From Kiritimatiellia bacterium (GTDB taxonomy: Bacteria; Verrucomicrobiota; Kiritimatiellia; UBA8416; JADHWI01): a stretch of DNA of 41,249 nucleotides. The notes below the pieces were generated by a model. That model was not told where the DNA came from and did not search any database. It saw nothing but the letters and a program-made list of their open reading frames with translations. Within the stretch, counting starts at the first letter, position 1. Each line of letters starts with the position of its first letter. The stretch lies in the NCBI GenBank assembly GCA_030744755.1, contig JASLPY010000048.1:1-41249 (forward strand), in the 5' to 3' direction. This document shows, one piece after another, positions 1 through 8,614 of this stretch. A program made the position numbers and the translations under genes.

Positions 1-156
1 ATGCTGTGGGGTAAGAAGAACCCGTCACTTCGGTATCAGCCTATTAACATTGATTCATATCACAGCGCAGATGGCTCCTGTTGTCAGGTCCTTTTTGTGT
101 TCGACTTTGAATGGACAATGCGTGATATTTCCACGTCTTACATGGGAACAAACGAT

Positions 157-1368
157 ATGAAAGCTATGATGATAATTGATGGCGGCGTTACGGCGCCGCA
201 GGGATTCAAGGCCGCCGGGGTACATGCCGGTATCAAGGCTGCCAAGCCTGACATGGCGATGATAGTCTCATCGGTTGATTCGGTAGTTGCAGGGACCTTC
301 ACTACCAACAAGGTCCAGGCGGCTCCCGTGAGGATCTGCCGCGACAAGCTTGCCGGGGGGACGGCCAGGGCCATAGTTATAAACAGCGGCAGCGCTAATG
401 CCTGCACGGGGCCGCAAGGCTGGGCTGATGCGAAGAAAACCGTGAAGCTGACGGCAAACGAGTTGGATGTTCCGAAGGAACAGGTATTCGTCTGTTCCAC
501 GGGTACGATAGGCAAACCTCTGCCCATGGAGAAGATAGAGACGGGCATAAAGCGCCTGGCAGAATTGGTTAACGAGGATGGTGGCGGTGCCGCGGCAGGC
601 GCAATACTGACTACCGACACGGTAATCAAACAGGTTGCGGTAGAGACGGTTGTCAATGGTGTCCCGGTTCGTGTGGGAGGAATGGCAAAAGGCGCCGGAA
701 TGATCGAGCCCAACATGGCCACCATGCTGTCGTTCATCACGACAGACGCCCTTGTGGACAGGGAGAGCCTCCAGGAATGCCTGGCGGCCGCCGTTAACAA
801 GAGTTTCAACAGTATCACCGTGGATGGCGATCAGAGCACGAATGATACGGTTCTCATGATGGCCAACGGAGCAGCCGGCAACGAATGCCTCAACAGTGCT
901 CACGATGACTGGATGACCTTTGTTGAGGCCGTGGAGCACGTGACACACGAGTTGGCCCTTATGATTGTAAAAGACGGTGAAGGCGCAACACGCTTTGTCA
1001 CCGTAACGGTTAAGGGGGCCGCATCCGAAGTGGACGCAGATGTGGCTTCAAGAGCGGTTTGCAACTCTCTGCTGGTGAAGACGGCCTGGACGGGTGGAGA
1101 TCCCAACTGGGGACGGATCATTGCCGCGGTTGGCTACTCCGGGGCGGAGATGCGGGACGATACGGTCGATATCACCTTTGATGACGTTCCGGCGGTAAGG
1201 AAAGGCCAGTTGGCTGAAGGGGCTTCGCTTGAGGATCTGGAGGCTGTTTTCGCCAGGAAGGCTTTTGAAGTTGTAGTCGACCTTCACACGGGTGACAAGG
1301 CGGCAACTGTTTATACCTGCGACTGCAGCCAGGAATACGTGAGGATAAACTCCGAGTACATGACGTAA
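157..1368 (+). CDS. argJ: Bifunctional glutamate N-acetyltransferase / amino-acid acetyltransferase ArgJ
   Basis: ArgJ moves the acetyl group from N-acetylornithine to glutamate, recycling it in cytoplasmic arginine synthesis; some members also use acetyl-CoA. The 403-residue product opens with the family start GGVTAPQGFKAAG. It carries the self-cleavage site MIEPNMATML, where Thr189 would be the new N-terminal nucleophile of the beta chain. It also has GDQSTNDT and the C-terminal AWTGGDPNWGR motif. Length is normal for the family. The frame stays open to position 1, but homologous sequence begins only at the ATG at 157; ATG at 142 or 118 cannot be excluded, and no strong ribosome binding site separates them. 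It is the first visible gene of the arginine operon, 151 bp before argB. Identity is very secure; the start is less so. Confidence 0.95.
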   Translation: MKAMMIIDGGVTAPQGFKAAGVHAGIKAAKPDMAMIVSSVDSVVAGTFTTNKVQAAPVRICRDKLAGGTARAIVINSGSANACTGPQGWADAKKTVKLTANELDVPKEQVFVCSTGTIGKPLPMEKIETGIKRLAELVNEDGGGAAAGAILTTDTVIKQVAVETVVNGVPVRVGGMAKGAGMIEPNMATMLSFITTDALVDRESLQECLAAAVNKSFNSITVDGDQSTNDTVLMMANGAAGNECLNSAHDDWMTFVEAVEHVTHELALMIVKDGEGATRFVTVTVKGAASEVDADVASRAVCNSLLVKTAWTGGDPNWGRIIAAVGYSGAEMRDDTVDITFDDVPAVRKGQLAEGASLEDLEAVFARKAFEVVVDLHTGDKAATVYTCDCSQEYVRINSEYMT

Positions 1369-1519
1369 CTCGTAAAGAATGTTCTGAAAACTGGGGATGT
1401 GACCGCGGATGGGCACGGATGGGCACGGATGTTGGGGAACATGCAGTGAAGCAGCATCTTATGTACGCGTAATCCGCGGTTGAAAAGGTCTCAGTGATGG
1501 GTTCTTGAGAGGGGAGAAA
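1369..1519. repeat. Intergenic tandem/inverted repeat between argJ and argB
   Basis: A 10-base unit, GGATGGGCAC, is repeated about 2.5 times at 1407-1431. The flanks contain an inverted pair, ACCGCGGAT at 1402-1410 and ATCCGCGGT at about 1472-1480, so the whole can fold as a loose hairpin. It looks like a dispersed intergenic element, not a gene. It interrupts an otherwise tightly packed operon. Confidence 0.6.
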
Positions 1520-2401
1520 GTGAAAGCGCTGGTTGAAAAAGCTGCAGTTCTGGTTGAGGCCCTGCCGTACATCCAGAGCTTCCGGGACGCGATCGTGGTC
1601 GTGAAATTCGGTGGAAGCGCTATGGAGGATCGCGAACACGTGGAAAGCGTGCTCACGGATATTACCTTCATGGAATGTGCCGGCATGAAGCCCGTTATCG
1701 TTCACGGTGGCGGGAAGGCCATATCAAGAAGCATGGAGAAGCACGGGATAGAATCCAGGTTCCTTCATGGTCTGCGCGTGACGTGCGAAGAATCCATCAA
1801 GGTCGTAGAGGATGTCATCAAGGGAGAAGTCAACCCCTACATAGTATGCCTGTTGCAGGATAAGGGGGCCAAGGCAGAGAGCCTGCATGGTGATGAAATC
1901 TTCAAGGTGGCCCGAAAATCCGGAGTCGACAGGGATACTGGTGAATCACTCGATTGGGGATTCGTCGGGGAGCCCGGAGAAGTCAGAACCGATCCTATCA
2001 TGGACATGCTGGATGCGAACACGATTCCGGTAATAACGCCACTGGGAATAGGTCCGGACGGTAAAGTTCACAATGTAAATGCCGATGTTGCCGCTGCTGC
2101 GGTCGCAAAGGCGCTCAGGGCAAGGAAGCTCGCGTTTCTGTCGGATGTTCCCGGTTTACTCAGGGATCCAGAGGATCCCGAGTCGATAATGTCTACGCTG
2201 GCTGTTGGAGAAGTTGAAGAATTGATTGATAAAGGCGTCATCAGCGGGGGAATGCTGCCGAAGGTTCAAAGCTGCATCGAAGCACTGAAGGCCGGTGTCA
2301 ACAAGGTACATATGATTGACGGAAGACTCATGCATTCGCTGTTACTGGAAATATTCACCGAAAAGGGTGTTGGAACGGAGATAATTCAAGATGACCACTA
2401 G
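1520..2401 (+). CDS. argB: Acetylglutamate kinase ArgB
   Basis: ArgB phosphorylates N-acetylglutamate with ATP, the second step of arginine synthesis and the usual point of arginine feedback inhibition. The 293-residue amino-acid-kinase-fold protein shows the ATP-site KFGGSAM near residue 30, the substrate loop VHGGGKAIS, NVNADVAAAA, and the C-terminal GGMLPKV. I chose the GTG at 1520 because a GAGGGGAG ribosome-binding sequence lies just before it. An in-frame TTG at 1505 would overlap that signal. The last 11 bases overlap argD, indicating translational coupling. Confidence 0.95.
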   Translation: MKALVEKAAVLVEALPYIQSFRDAIVVVKFGGSAMEDREHVESVLTDITFMECAGMKPVIVHGGGKAISRSMEKHGIESRFLHGLRVTCEESIKVVEDVIKGEVNPYIVCLLQDKGAKAESLHGDEIFKVARKSGVDRDTGESLDWGFVGEPGEVRTDPIMDMLDANTIPVITPLGIGPDGKVHNVNADVAAAAVAKALRARKLAFLSDVPGLLRDPEDPESIMSTLAVGEVEELIDKGVISGGMLPKVQSCIEALKAGVNKVHMIDGRLMHSLLLEIFTEKGVGTEIIQDDH

Positions 2402-3767
2402 TGAAGATATAGCCGATACATTCAATACATTTGTTATGCCCACTTACGCGCCGAAGATCGCGCTGACGCGCGGGAAGGGAACAAAGGTGTGGGACGCGGA
2501 CGGAAAGGTTTACCTGGATTTCCTCGCGGGGATATCAGTGGTGAATGTTGGCCATTGCCACTCCAGTGTCGTCGACGCGATCAGCGAGCAGGCCGGTAAA
2601 CTGATGCACGTGTCCAATCTCTATTACACGGAAAACCAGGCACGGCTGGCAAGGAAGCTTTCGGATATCTCGCTCGGCGGAAAATGCTTTTTCTGCAATT
2701 CGGGGGCTGAGGCCAATGAAGGGCTCATCAAGCTGGCAAGGCTGTGGGGTCACGACAAGGGCAAGTACGAAGTAATCTGCATGAATAACTCATTTCATGG
2801 CCGAACGCTGGCGACTGCGGCGGCTACGGGGCAGAGCAAGATCCAGAAAGGGTTCGAGCCCATGCCCGAGGGATTTGTTCATGCGGATTACAACGACATC
2901 GATTCAGTTAAAGCCCTTATAAACGAGAAGACCGTGGCCGTCATGCTTGAGGCGGTGCAGGGCGAAGGCGGAGTGGTTCCGGCTGATCCTGAGTTCATGA
3001 CTGCGGTCAGGGAAGTTTGTGATGAGAACGAGCTGCTGATGCTTTGTGACGAAGTTCAGTGTGGAATGGGTCGGACCGGAAACTGGTTCGGTTTCCAGGG
3101 ATATGACGTGGAGCCTGATGCGTTTTCCATGGCCAAGGCCCTCGGCAGCGGCTACCCGATAGGTGCGGTAGTAGCCAGTCCCAGGGTTGCGGACGTTCTG
3201 CAGGCGGGTAAGCATGCCACCACGTTTGGTGGAACACCCCTGGCTTGCGCGGCGGCATTGGCTACCCTGGAGGTAATCGAAGATGAAGGCCTCCTCGCCA
3301 GGGCGAAAACTTCCGGCAAAAAACTCTCGCAGGGGCTGGAAGCACTGGCCGCCAAGTACGAGCACGTTCATGGCGTCAGGGGCCGCGGCTTAATGCTTGG
3401 CCTGGTTCTTGATCAGCCGGCCGGTCCATTTGCTGCGCGGCTCCTGGAGGAAGGACTCATCACCTTGGCCACCGCTGATACGGTTGTCAGGTTTCTGCCG
3501 CCGCTCAATATCAAGGACGGTGAGATCGAAGAAGCCCTCGAGATCGTGGACGATTGCCTGGAAGAGTGGCACAGCGGCGAGGTGGAGGAACCGGATGACA
3601 TCCTCGAGGAAGCTGTGGTCGAGCCCGCTGCGGAAACCGCTGAAACGGAGCCTGAGCCCGTGGCGGAAGCCGTTGAAGCGGAGCCTGAGCCTGTGGAGGA
3701 AGCCGTTGAGGCGGAGCCTGAGCCCGAGCAGGAGGAACCTGAAGCTGACATTGTGAAAGAGGGTTGA
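2391..3767 (+). CDS. argD: Acetylornithine aminotransferase ArgD with acidic repeat tail
   Basis: This is a PLP-dependent class III aminotransferase that converts N-acetylglutamate semialdehyde to N-acetylornithine using glutamate. The PLP lysine is K249 in FSMAKALGSG. NSGAEANE (phosphate site), LCDEVQCGMGRTG and TFGGTPLACAAA are all present. The enzyme core ends near residue 390, where most family members stop. It is followed by about 65 extra residues made almost only of Glu, Pro, Ala and Val, built on an 11-residue repeat of the EPEPVxEAVEA type. The tail is in frame and its stop is 4 bases before argG, so it is unlikely to be a sequencing error. Its role is unknown. Confidence 0.94.
   Translation: MTTSEDIADTFNTFVMPTYAPKIALTRGKGTKVWDADGKVYLDFLAGISVVNVGHCHSSVVDAISEQAGKLMHVSNLYYTENQARLARKLSDISLGGKCFFCNSGAEANEGLIKLARLWGHDKGKYEVICMNNSFHGRTLATAAATGQSKIQKGFEPMPEGFVHADYNDIDSVKALINEKTVAVMLEAVQGEGGVVPADPEFMTAVREVCDENELLMLCDEVQCGMGRTGNWFGFQGYDVEPDAFSMAKALGSGYPIGAVVASPRVADVLQAGKHATTFGGTPLACAAALATLEVIEDEGLLARAKTSGKKLSQGLEALAAKYEHVHGVRGRGLMLGLVLDQPAGPFAARLLEEGLITLATADTVVRFLPPLNIKDGEIEEALEIVDDCLEEWHSGEVEEPDDILEEAVVEPAAETAETEPEPVAEAVEAEPEPVEEAVEAEPEPEQEEPEADIVKEG
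3647..3727 (+). repeat. 33-bp tandem repeat inside the argD tail
   Basis: Copies begin at 3647, 3680 and 3713 (two full and one partial), each starting GGAGCCTGAGCC. They keep the reading frame and encode an 11-residue acidic unit. Near-identity at the DNA level suggests recent duplication and possible length variation between strains. Confidence 0.85.
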
Positions 3768-3771
3768 TCCG

Positions 3772-5004
3772 ATGAAACTGGCAGATCTTAACAACGAGAA
3801 AGTTGGTGTTTGTGTTTCCGGTGGTCTGGACAGCAAGACCATTACGAAGAAACTGGTAGACCTGGATGTTGAGGTCGTGTGTTTTGCTGCTGACCTGGCG
3901 CAGGCAGACGAAGATGACATTAGCGGTGTTGCAGAGAGAATGGCTCCCTGTGGGGCCGACACCATAATCGTCGATCTCAAAGAGGAAATGGCTGAGGCCT
4001 GTTTTGAGCTGATCAAGGCACTGGCCATGTACGACGGCGGCTACTGGAACTCTACGGGAATAGCAAGAGCCGTGACCACAAAGGGGCTCATCGCCGAGAT
4101 GCGCAAGGTTGGCTGTACGGTCCTGGCCCACGGAGCAACCGGCCGTGGGAACGACCAGATGCGGTTTGAACGCTATACCAATGTTCTGGCACCGGAGATG
4201 CAGGTTTATGCCCCCTGGCGGGACGAAAGCCTTCTGAATGAGTTCCCGGGCAGAACAGAAATGGCCGACTACCTGACGGCGGCAGGAATTGAGGCATTCC
4301 CGGGAGGGAAGAAAAGCTACTCCACCGATGCGAATCTTGCCGGTCTGTCCTACGAAGCCGAGGATCTCGAAAGCCTCGAGACCGCTTGCACTATCGTGGA
4401 GCCCCAGATGGGAGTCTGGCCCCATGATGCACCCGATGAAACCGAGATGTTCACGGTGCGCTTCGAAGAGGGAAAGGCCGTTGCCATTAACGGCGAGTCA
4501 CTGTCGCCGCTCGATGCTATGCTCAAGGCCAACAAGATCGGCGGGCGCAACGGGGTGGGCCTTAAGAATGCTCTCGAGAACAGGATAATCGGAACCAAGA
4601 GCCGCGGAGTCTACGAATCTCCCGGGATGGAACTGTTGGGATCATGCCTGCGGTTTGTCTATCAGTCTACAATGGAACGGCGGGCAACGAAGCTTTTCGG
4701 CATTCTGTCACAGCTCGTCGCCGACCAGGTTTACGACGGACGGTATTTCGATCCTTCTACGCGCGCTGCCATGGCGGGTATCTCGGAACTGGCGAAGAGT
4801 GCAACCGGTACGGTCAAAGTTGGACTTTACAAGGGGCATGTCCTCTTCGAGAGCCTTACAGACTGTCCCGCGTCGATATACAACGAGGCGGATTCCTCCA
4901 TGGAAGCGAGTGAGGGACTCAATCCCGTGAGCTCGCAGGGCTTTGCAGAGATCCAGAGCGTGGAAGCCCGTTCCCTGGCGCGTGCGGGACAGATCGAGTC
5001 ATGA
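3772..5004 (+). CDS. argG: Argininosuccinate synthase ArgG
   Basis: ArgG condenses citrulline and aspartate with ATP to argininosuccinate. The 410-residue protein has the N-type ATP pyrophosphatase loop VSGGLDS near residue 17, the citrulline/aspartate-site segment HGATGRGNDQMRFE, and the C-terminal region with SPGMELLGSCLRF and YDGRYFDP. The ATG at 3772 lies 4 bases after argD. The gene ends in an ATGA overlap with thiD. With argJBD it makes most of the arginine pathway; argC, argF and argH are not in the window. Confidence 0.96.
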   Translation: MKLADLNNEKVGVCVSGGLDSKTITKKLVDLDVEVVCFAADLAQADEDDISGVAERMAPCGADTIIVDLKEEMAEACFELIKALAMYDGGYWNSTGIARAVTTKGLIAEMRKVGCTVLAHGATGRGNDQMRFERYTNVLAPEMQVYAPWRDESLLNEFPGRTEMADYLTAAGIEAFPGGKKSYSTDANLAGLSYEAEDLESLETACTIVEPQMGVWPHDAPDETEMFTVRFEEGKAVAINGESLSPLDAMLKANKIGGRNGVGLKNALENRIIGTKSRGVYESPGMELLGSCLRFVYQSTMERRATKLFGILSQLVADQVYDGRYFDPSTRAAMAGISELAKSATGTVKVGLYKGHVLFESLTDCPASIYNEADSSMEASEGLNPVSSQGFAEIQSVEARSLARAGQIES

Positions 5005-5810
5005 CTACCGTCATGACAGGGCGATCCGGTGGCGCCGCCGTTACGCCTGTGGTCATGACGATTGCGGGGTCTGACAGCGGCGGCGGAGCCGGCATACAGG
5101 CAGACCTGAAGACGTTTCATGCCCTGGGAGTTTTCGGCACGAGTGCCATCACCTGCGTGACGGCCCAGAACCCCGGGGGTGTTTCAGGAATTGAAGCCAT
5201 TGACCCTGGCATGGTTGCCCTCCAGGTCGATACGGTCTGCGAGGGATTCCCAGTGCTGTCTGCGAAGACCGGCATGCTTTATTCGCGCGGAATTATCGAA
5301 GCGGTTGCCGATGTGGTCTCCAGGCGGTCTTTACCAAACCTCGTTGTCGATCCGGTCATGGTGGCGACGTCGAAGGCCAAGTTGCTCAAAGACGATGCGA
5401 TTGAGGCCCTTCTGTCCAAGCTGGTTCCGCTTGCGAGGGTCGTGACCCCGAACCTGCCCGAAGCGGAGATTATCTGCGGAGAACAAATAGATTCTATGGC
5501 GCAGCTTAAGAACGCTGCAAGGAAGATATCCGGTGAATACGGTGTAGCCTGTGTTCTGAAAGGCGGCCACCTGGATACGGAACAGTCGATAGACGTTCTG
5601 TGCTGCGGTGAAGAGGTCTTCGAATGGGCATCGGCCTGGGTGGATGTAACGGAAACGCACGGTACGGGTTGCACATTCGCAGCAGCGGTTACGTCATACC
5701 TTGCGCTTGAAAAGTCACTGCCCGTGGCCGTTGAGCGTGCAAAAGCTTTTGTTGCGGATGGATTGAGAAACGCAATTCGCGCGGGAGAGCACAGGCCGCT
5801 GGGTGTGTAG
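5001..5810 (+). CDS. thiD: Hydroxymethylpyrimidine/phosphomethylpyrimidine kinase ThiD
   Basis: ThiD phosphorylates hydroxymethylpyrimidine twice for thiamine synthesis. The 269-residue ribokinase-fold protein has TIAGSDSGGGAGIQAD at the substrate site, VVDPVMVATS, CVLKGGH, and the anion-hole/catalytic motif THGTGCTFAAAV. The N-terminus is about 15 residues longer than usual; ATG at 5013 or 5055 are shorter alternatives. The ATGA overlap with argG supports the start at 5001. Being coupled to arginine genes is unusual but probably reflects operon packing; no thiamine riboswitch is visible at this junction. Confidence 0.93.
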   Translation: MTTVMTGRSGGAAVTPVVMTIAGSDSGGGAGIQADLKTFHALGVFGTSAITCVTAQNPGGVSGIEAIDPGMVALQVDTVCEGFPVLSAKTGMLYSRGIIEAVADVVSRRSLPNLVVDPVMVATSKAKLLKDDAIEALLSKLVPLARVVTPNLPEAEIICGEQIDSMAQLKNAARKISGEYGVACVLKGGHLDTEQSIDVLCCGEEVFEWASAWVDVTETHGTGCTFAAAVTSYLALEKSLPVAVERAKAFVADGLRNAIRAGEHRPLGV

Positions 5811-5954
5811 ATGCTGTTCTCAAGGATTCACCGAATATCGCTTCTACCGCCATCGGCCGTTTTCTATCGAAGTCCACCTGCATGCTGGCGGATGCAGAGT
5901 TCGTCGGCTGTGCCCAGTCACTCTCCAGTGAACGGACAAAGTCACAGGACATTC

Positions 5955-5991
5955 AGATTTCCTGAGAGAGTTTACTCTTCTTGGGAAATCT
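5955..5991. terminator. Hairpin between convergent thiD and aldolase genes
   Basis: AGATTTCC (5955-5962) pairs with GGAAATCT (5984-5991). A nested GAGAG/CTCTT inner stem is possible. It spans the stop codon of the minus-strand aldolase gene and lies 145 bases after thiD. It could end transcription from both sides, but there is no clear T-run. Confidence 0.3.
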
Positions 5992-6970
5992 GGTCATAGA
6001 AAGAGACGTAGTCGTCCGGCGCATCGCTGGCGCGCATTTTGATCGCGGCACGTGGATGCTGGTTCAGCCGCGCGGTAAGCGCGTACGGAATGCTGTAACC
6101 CCAGTCGTAATCTTCCGATAGCGGAACGAATACGTCCCTGCAGCATTCCAGGATGGGTCTCAGGCGGAACTTGGGGTTGTGGAGAAAACCGACCAGGAGT
6201 TCCATGGGGCAGTTGCCGGCGCCGCGGCCGATGCCGCTGATAGTGGCATCAACGCGATTTGCGCCTGCCACGATCGCCTCGATCGTGTTCGCGAAGGCCA
6301 GCTGACAGTTGTTGTGCCCGTGGAAGCCCACGTCCTTGCCAGTGCCTTCCATGGCCTTGATATACATCTTCGTGAGGTCACGAACCTGCTCGGAGTAGAG
6401 CGACCCGAAACTGTCGACGATGTAGACGGCCGATGCGGGGCTCTTGGCCACGGCTTTCAGTGCGGAATTGAGTTCATTCTCCTGGACGACTGATACGGCC
6501 ATGAGCTGCATCATCGCCTCGTAGCCCTTGTCCACGGCATCTTTTACCATGTCCAGCGCGATCGGTATCTGGTGAATGTAGCAGGCTACCCGTACGCAGT
6601 CGATGGCGCTCTGGTCCTTCGGGAGTATGTCTTCGTGGTAATCTGTGCGTTCAGCGTCGGCCATTACCGAGATTCTCACGTTGGGGGTATCAGTGTCGAC
6701 TATACGCCTGATATCGTCTTCGTCGCAGAACTTCCACTTGCCGAACTCATCGGAAGAGAAGATCTTCTTGGATGACTTGTAACCGAGTTCGACGTAGTCA
6801 ACGCCGGCATCGATATTGGTTTCATAGATTCTCCTGACCATGTCGTCTTTGAAGTGGTGCCCCGTCACAAGTCCGCCGTCGCGGATCGTGCAGTCCAGTA
6901 TTTTCAAATCGGGTCGGTATGCCACCCATCGGTCGGATGCATCTTCGTTGTTGTTATTCTCTGTTGCCAT
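5972..6970 (-). CDS. HMGL-like (DRE-TIM) aldolase family protein
   Basis: This is a TIM-barrel metallo-lyase of the HMG-CoA lyase/4-hydroxy-2-oxovalerate aldolase superfamily, 332 residues. Visible features are the signature LDCTIRDGG (25-33; R30 and D31 catalytic/metal), the metal-binding HGH at 217-219 in FHGHNN, and GIGRGAGN (246-253). These support divalent-metal aldol cleavage of a 2-oxo acid, but the substrate cannot be assigned. Stand-alone members of this type often sit in surface-sugar or catabolic clusters. The start at 6970 is chosen because AAGGTG lies 8 bases upstream; an ATG at 6991 is possible. The next gene upstream on the same strand is a RidA-like protein 163 bases away, so the two may be co-transcribed. 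Confidence 0.82.
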   Translation of the reverse strand: MATENNNNEDASDRWVAYRPDLKILDCTIRDGGLVTGHHFKDDMVRRIYETNIDAGVDYVELGYKSSKKIFSSDEFGKWKFCDEDDIRRIVDTDTPNVRISVMADAERTDYHEDILPKDQSAIDCVRVACYIHQIPIALDMVKDAVDKGYEAMMQLMAVSVVQENELNSALKAVAKSPASAVYIVDSFGSLYSEQVRDLTKMYIKAMEGTGKDVGFHGHNNCQLAFANTIEAIVAGANRVDATISGIGRGAGNCPMELLVGFLHNPKFRLRPILECCRDVFVPLSEDYDWGYSIPYALTARLNQHPRAAIKMRASDAPDDYVSFYDQISQEE

Positions 6971-7133
6971 CTTGTCTTCACCTTCCTGCATTTGTTTTTC
7001 AGAAATCGATAAAACGCAATAGCCTAGATACAAGGCGTCCGAGCGTCAAACGGTTTCTTTCTCTGTTAAGAAGTACCTTCAATAGGCAAATAGGCGAGGA
7101 TTAGGGTGGTTCATGGCGGGCTGCCGGTGTTTC

Positions 7134-8252
7134 CTACTTGGCAACTACCGCATCCAGTTCGATCTCAAAAAGGAGATCGTCGCGGCAGATGTCGCTGTGG
7201 GCTATGGCCGCGGGGAGAACAGGAAGGTTGTTAGCCTTGCAGTATTCATCGAAAAGGTGCGCCTCGTCGATGTCCTTGAAGTAGGCATTTGCCCTTGTGA
7301 CGTCCGTCCAGGTCATGTCGCGTGACTCGAGTATTGCGGCGACCACGTCCATGGTCAGCGAGATCTGCATCGAGGTGTCCCCAACGTGCGCCGTGGCACC
7401 TCCAGGTTCGATGCTGGCCGTGCCGGATATGTACAAACGTCTATGGTCCGGCAAATCAACTTCCACCGCACGGCTGAAGGAACTTTCGTAATCAAGCGCC
7501 GGGCACTGAAGAGGGGATGGGATAGCCTGTATCGTAATGTCATCTGTTTTGGGCTGAATTGCGAGCACGTCGGAAACAAGAGCAGCTCCGACCCTGTTGG
7601 CACAGCCGATCCCTGTGCTGGCCGGTACGAGTTTTCCGAAGACTCCGTTCTCCTTGAAGAAGTTGGTTCTCACGGTGTTGAACTCATCATACCAGGAAAG
7701 GATGCTGTCGATATAAAGCCACGTGCGAACGACATTGTCGAATGTCATGTCGGCCAGGCTAAGGGCGGTTTTCATGCGCTCGAACACCGACTCTGCCTGT
7801 TCCTCCCGGGATAGAGACTGGTCCAGGGGGGAAAGACCGGCGATCAGGCAGTAACGGGCATCGTCATCTTCGAAGACACTTCCGACGATGTTCCCGTTCA
7901 TCTCGATGGACCGTGGGCTGTCGCCCCTGATCGCGTACACCTGTGTGCTGGTAATTCCCGAATGTGAGCAGTTGTCCCCTTCGATCCACGCCAACGGCCA
8001 CGTGATCTCTCCACATGCCTTTCGCAGCTCTGCCAGGCCTTCCTCGTGGTCATGATTGCAGCCGAAAATGTCCTGCGACATGATCTTTGCATCGTGCTCC
8101 TTCAGGAACTGGGCAAGCGAAAAGAACATGTTGGTGGGGGAAGAGACATCCTCGGGGTGGACTGTTATGTAGAGTTTGTCAAAGCAAGATCTGTCAACGG
8201 CGAATGCATCCAGGCCGCCTTCCGTGATTCTGTGGATGTTAGCGTCCGTCAT
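7134..8252 (-). CDS. Multi-domain RidA/YjgF-family protein, chorismatase-like
   Basis: The 372-residue protein is built from RidA-fold units. The C-terminal unit (about 265-372) is the clearest, with YISGTASI, a GD.SMQ helix start and the ending CRDDLLFEIELDAV. The middle unit (about 110-250) has RTWLYI and PASTGIG, which recall the FkbO/Hyg5/XanB2 chorismatases, two-domain RidA relatives that hydrolyse chorismate. The N-terminal unit is degenerate. Single RidA proteins deaminate reactive enamines/imines and are only about 130 residues. Either role is possible here. The start at 8252 follows AAGGAA; the frame is open up to 8273. It lies directly upstream of the aldolase gene. Confidence 0.7.
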   Translation of the reverse strand: MTDANIHRITEGGLDAFAVDRSCFDKLYITVHPEDVSSPTNMFFSLAQFLKEHDAKIMSQDIFGCNHDHEEGLAELRKACGEITWPLAWIEGDNCSHSGITSTQVYAIRGDSPRSIEMNGNIVGSVFEDDDARYCLIAGLSPLDQSLSREEQAESVFERMKTALSLADMTFDNVVRTWLYIDSILSWYDEFNTVRTNFFKENGVFGKLVPASTGIGCANRVGAALVSDVLAIQPKTDDITIQAIPSPLQCPALDYESSFSRAVEVDLPDHRRLYISGTASIEPGGATAHVGDTSMQISLTMDVVAAILESRDMTWTDVTRANAYFKDIDEAHLFDEYCKANNLPVLPAAIAHSDICRDDLLFEIELDAVVAK

Positions 8253-8614
8253 AAACGTTCCTTCAACTTGCATCAGAATCGTCCAGCCAACGCTTTCAGA
8301 TCCTGCGTAAACCCGGGTCAGCTTTCAATGTACTTGAATCGCACCCCTGGTGAATTGACATATGCCGGAAGATACTTCCCTACATTTGTCTCAGCTTCAG
8401 CAGCATCCATGCCAATGCATTGGTCCAGAGGCCGAGGTGATTCAAGGGTGGATAACCTATTGGAAACAAAGCATATACGTCTTGTAACCGGACAGCAAGC
8501 GGAATCTGAACGGGTGCCCCGCCCCCCACCGTTGTGTACTTAAGTACTCATGCGGCCGTCCGCATGCGTTCTTCAGTGCTCGCATCGGCTGCACCCGACT
8601 TGCGCTATCGAGGG
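8253..8614. other. 362-bp gap between RidA-like and phosphomannomutase genes
   Basis: No gene is convincing here on either strand. It holds the hairpin at 8549-8566 and, just before it, a perfect 12-base palindrome GTACTTAAGTAC at 8536-8547. The minus-strand promoter of the RidA-like/aldolase pair is presumably here, but I could not pick a clear -35/-10 pair. Confidence 0.5.
8549..8566 (-). terminator. Hairpin after the phosphomannomutase gene
   Basis: CATGCGG, a 4-base loop, then CCGCATG form a perfect 7-bp stem 49 bases beyond the stop codon on the minus strand. A real T-run is lacking, so termination is inferred from position only. Confidence 0.4.

Noticed and set aside
8357..8390. TTGACA-like promoter on the plus strand
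   Set aside because: No fitting -10 at 16-18 bases and no plus-strand gene follows.
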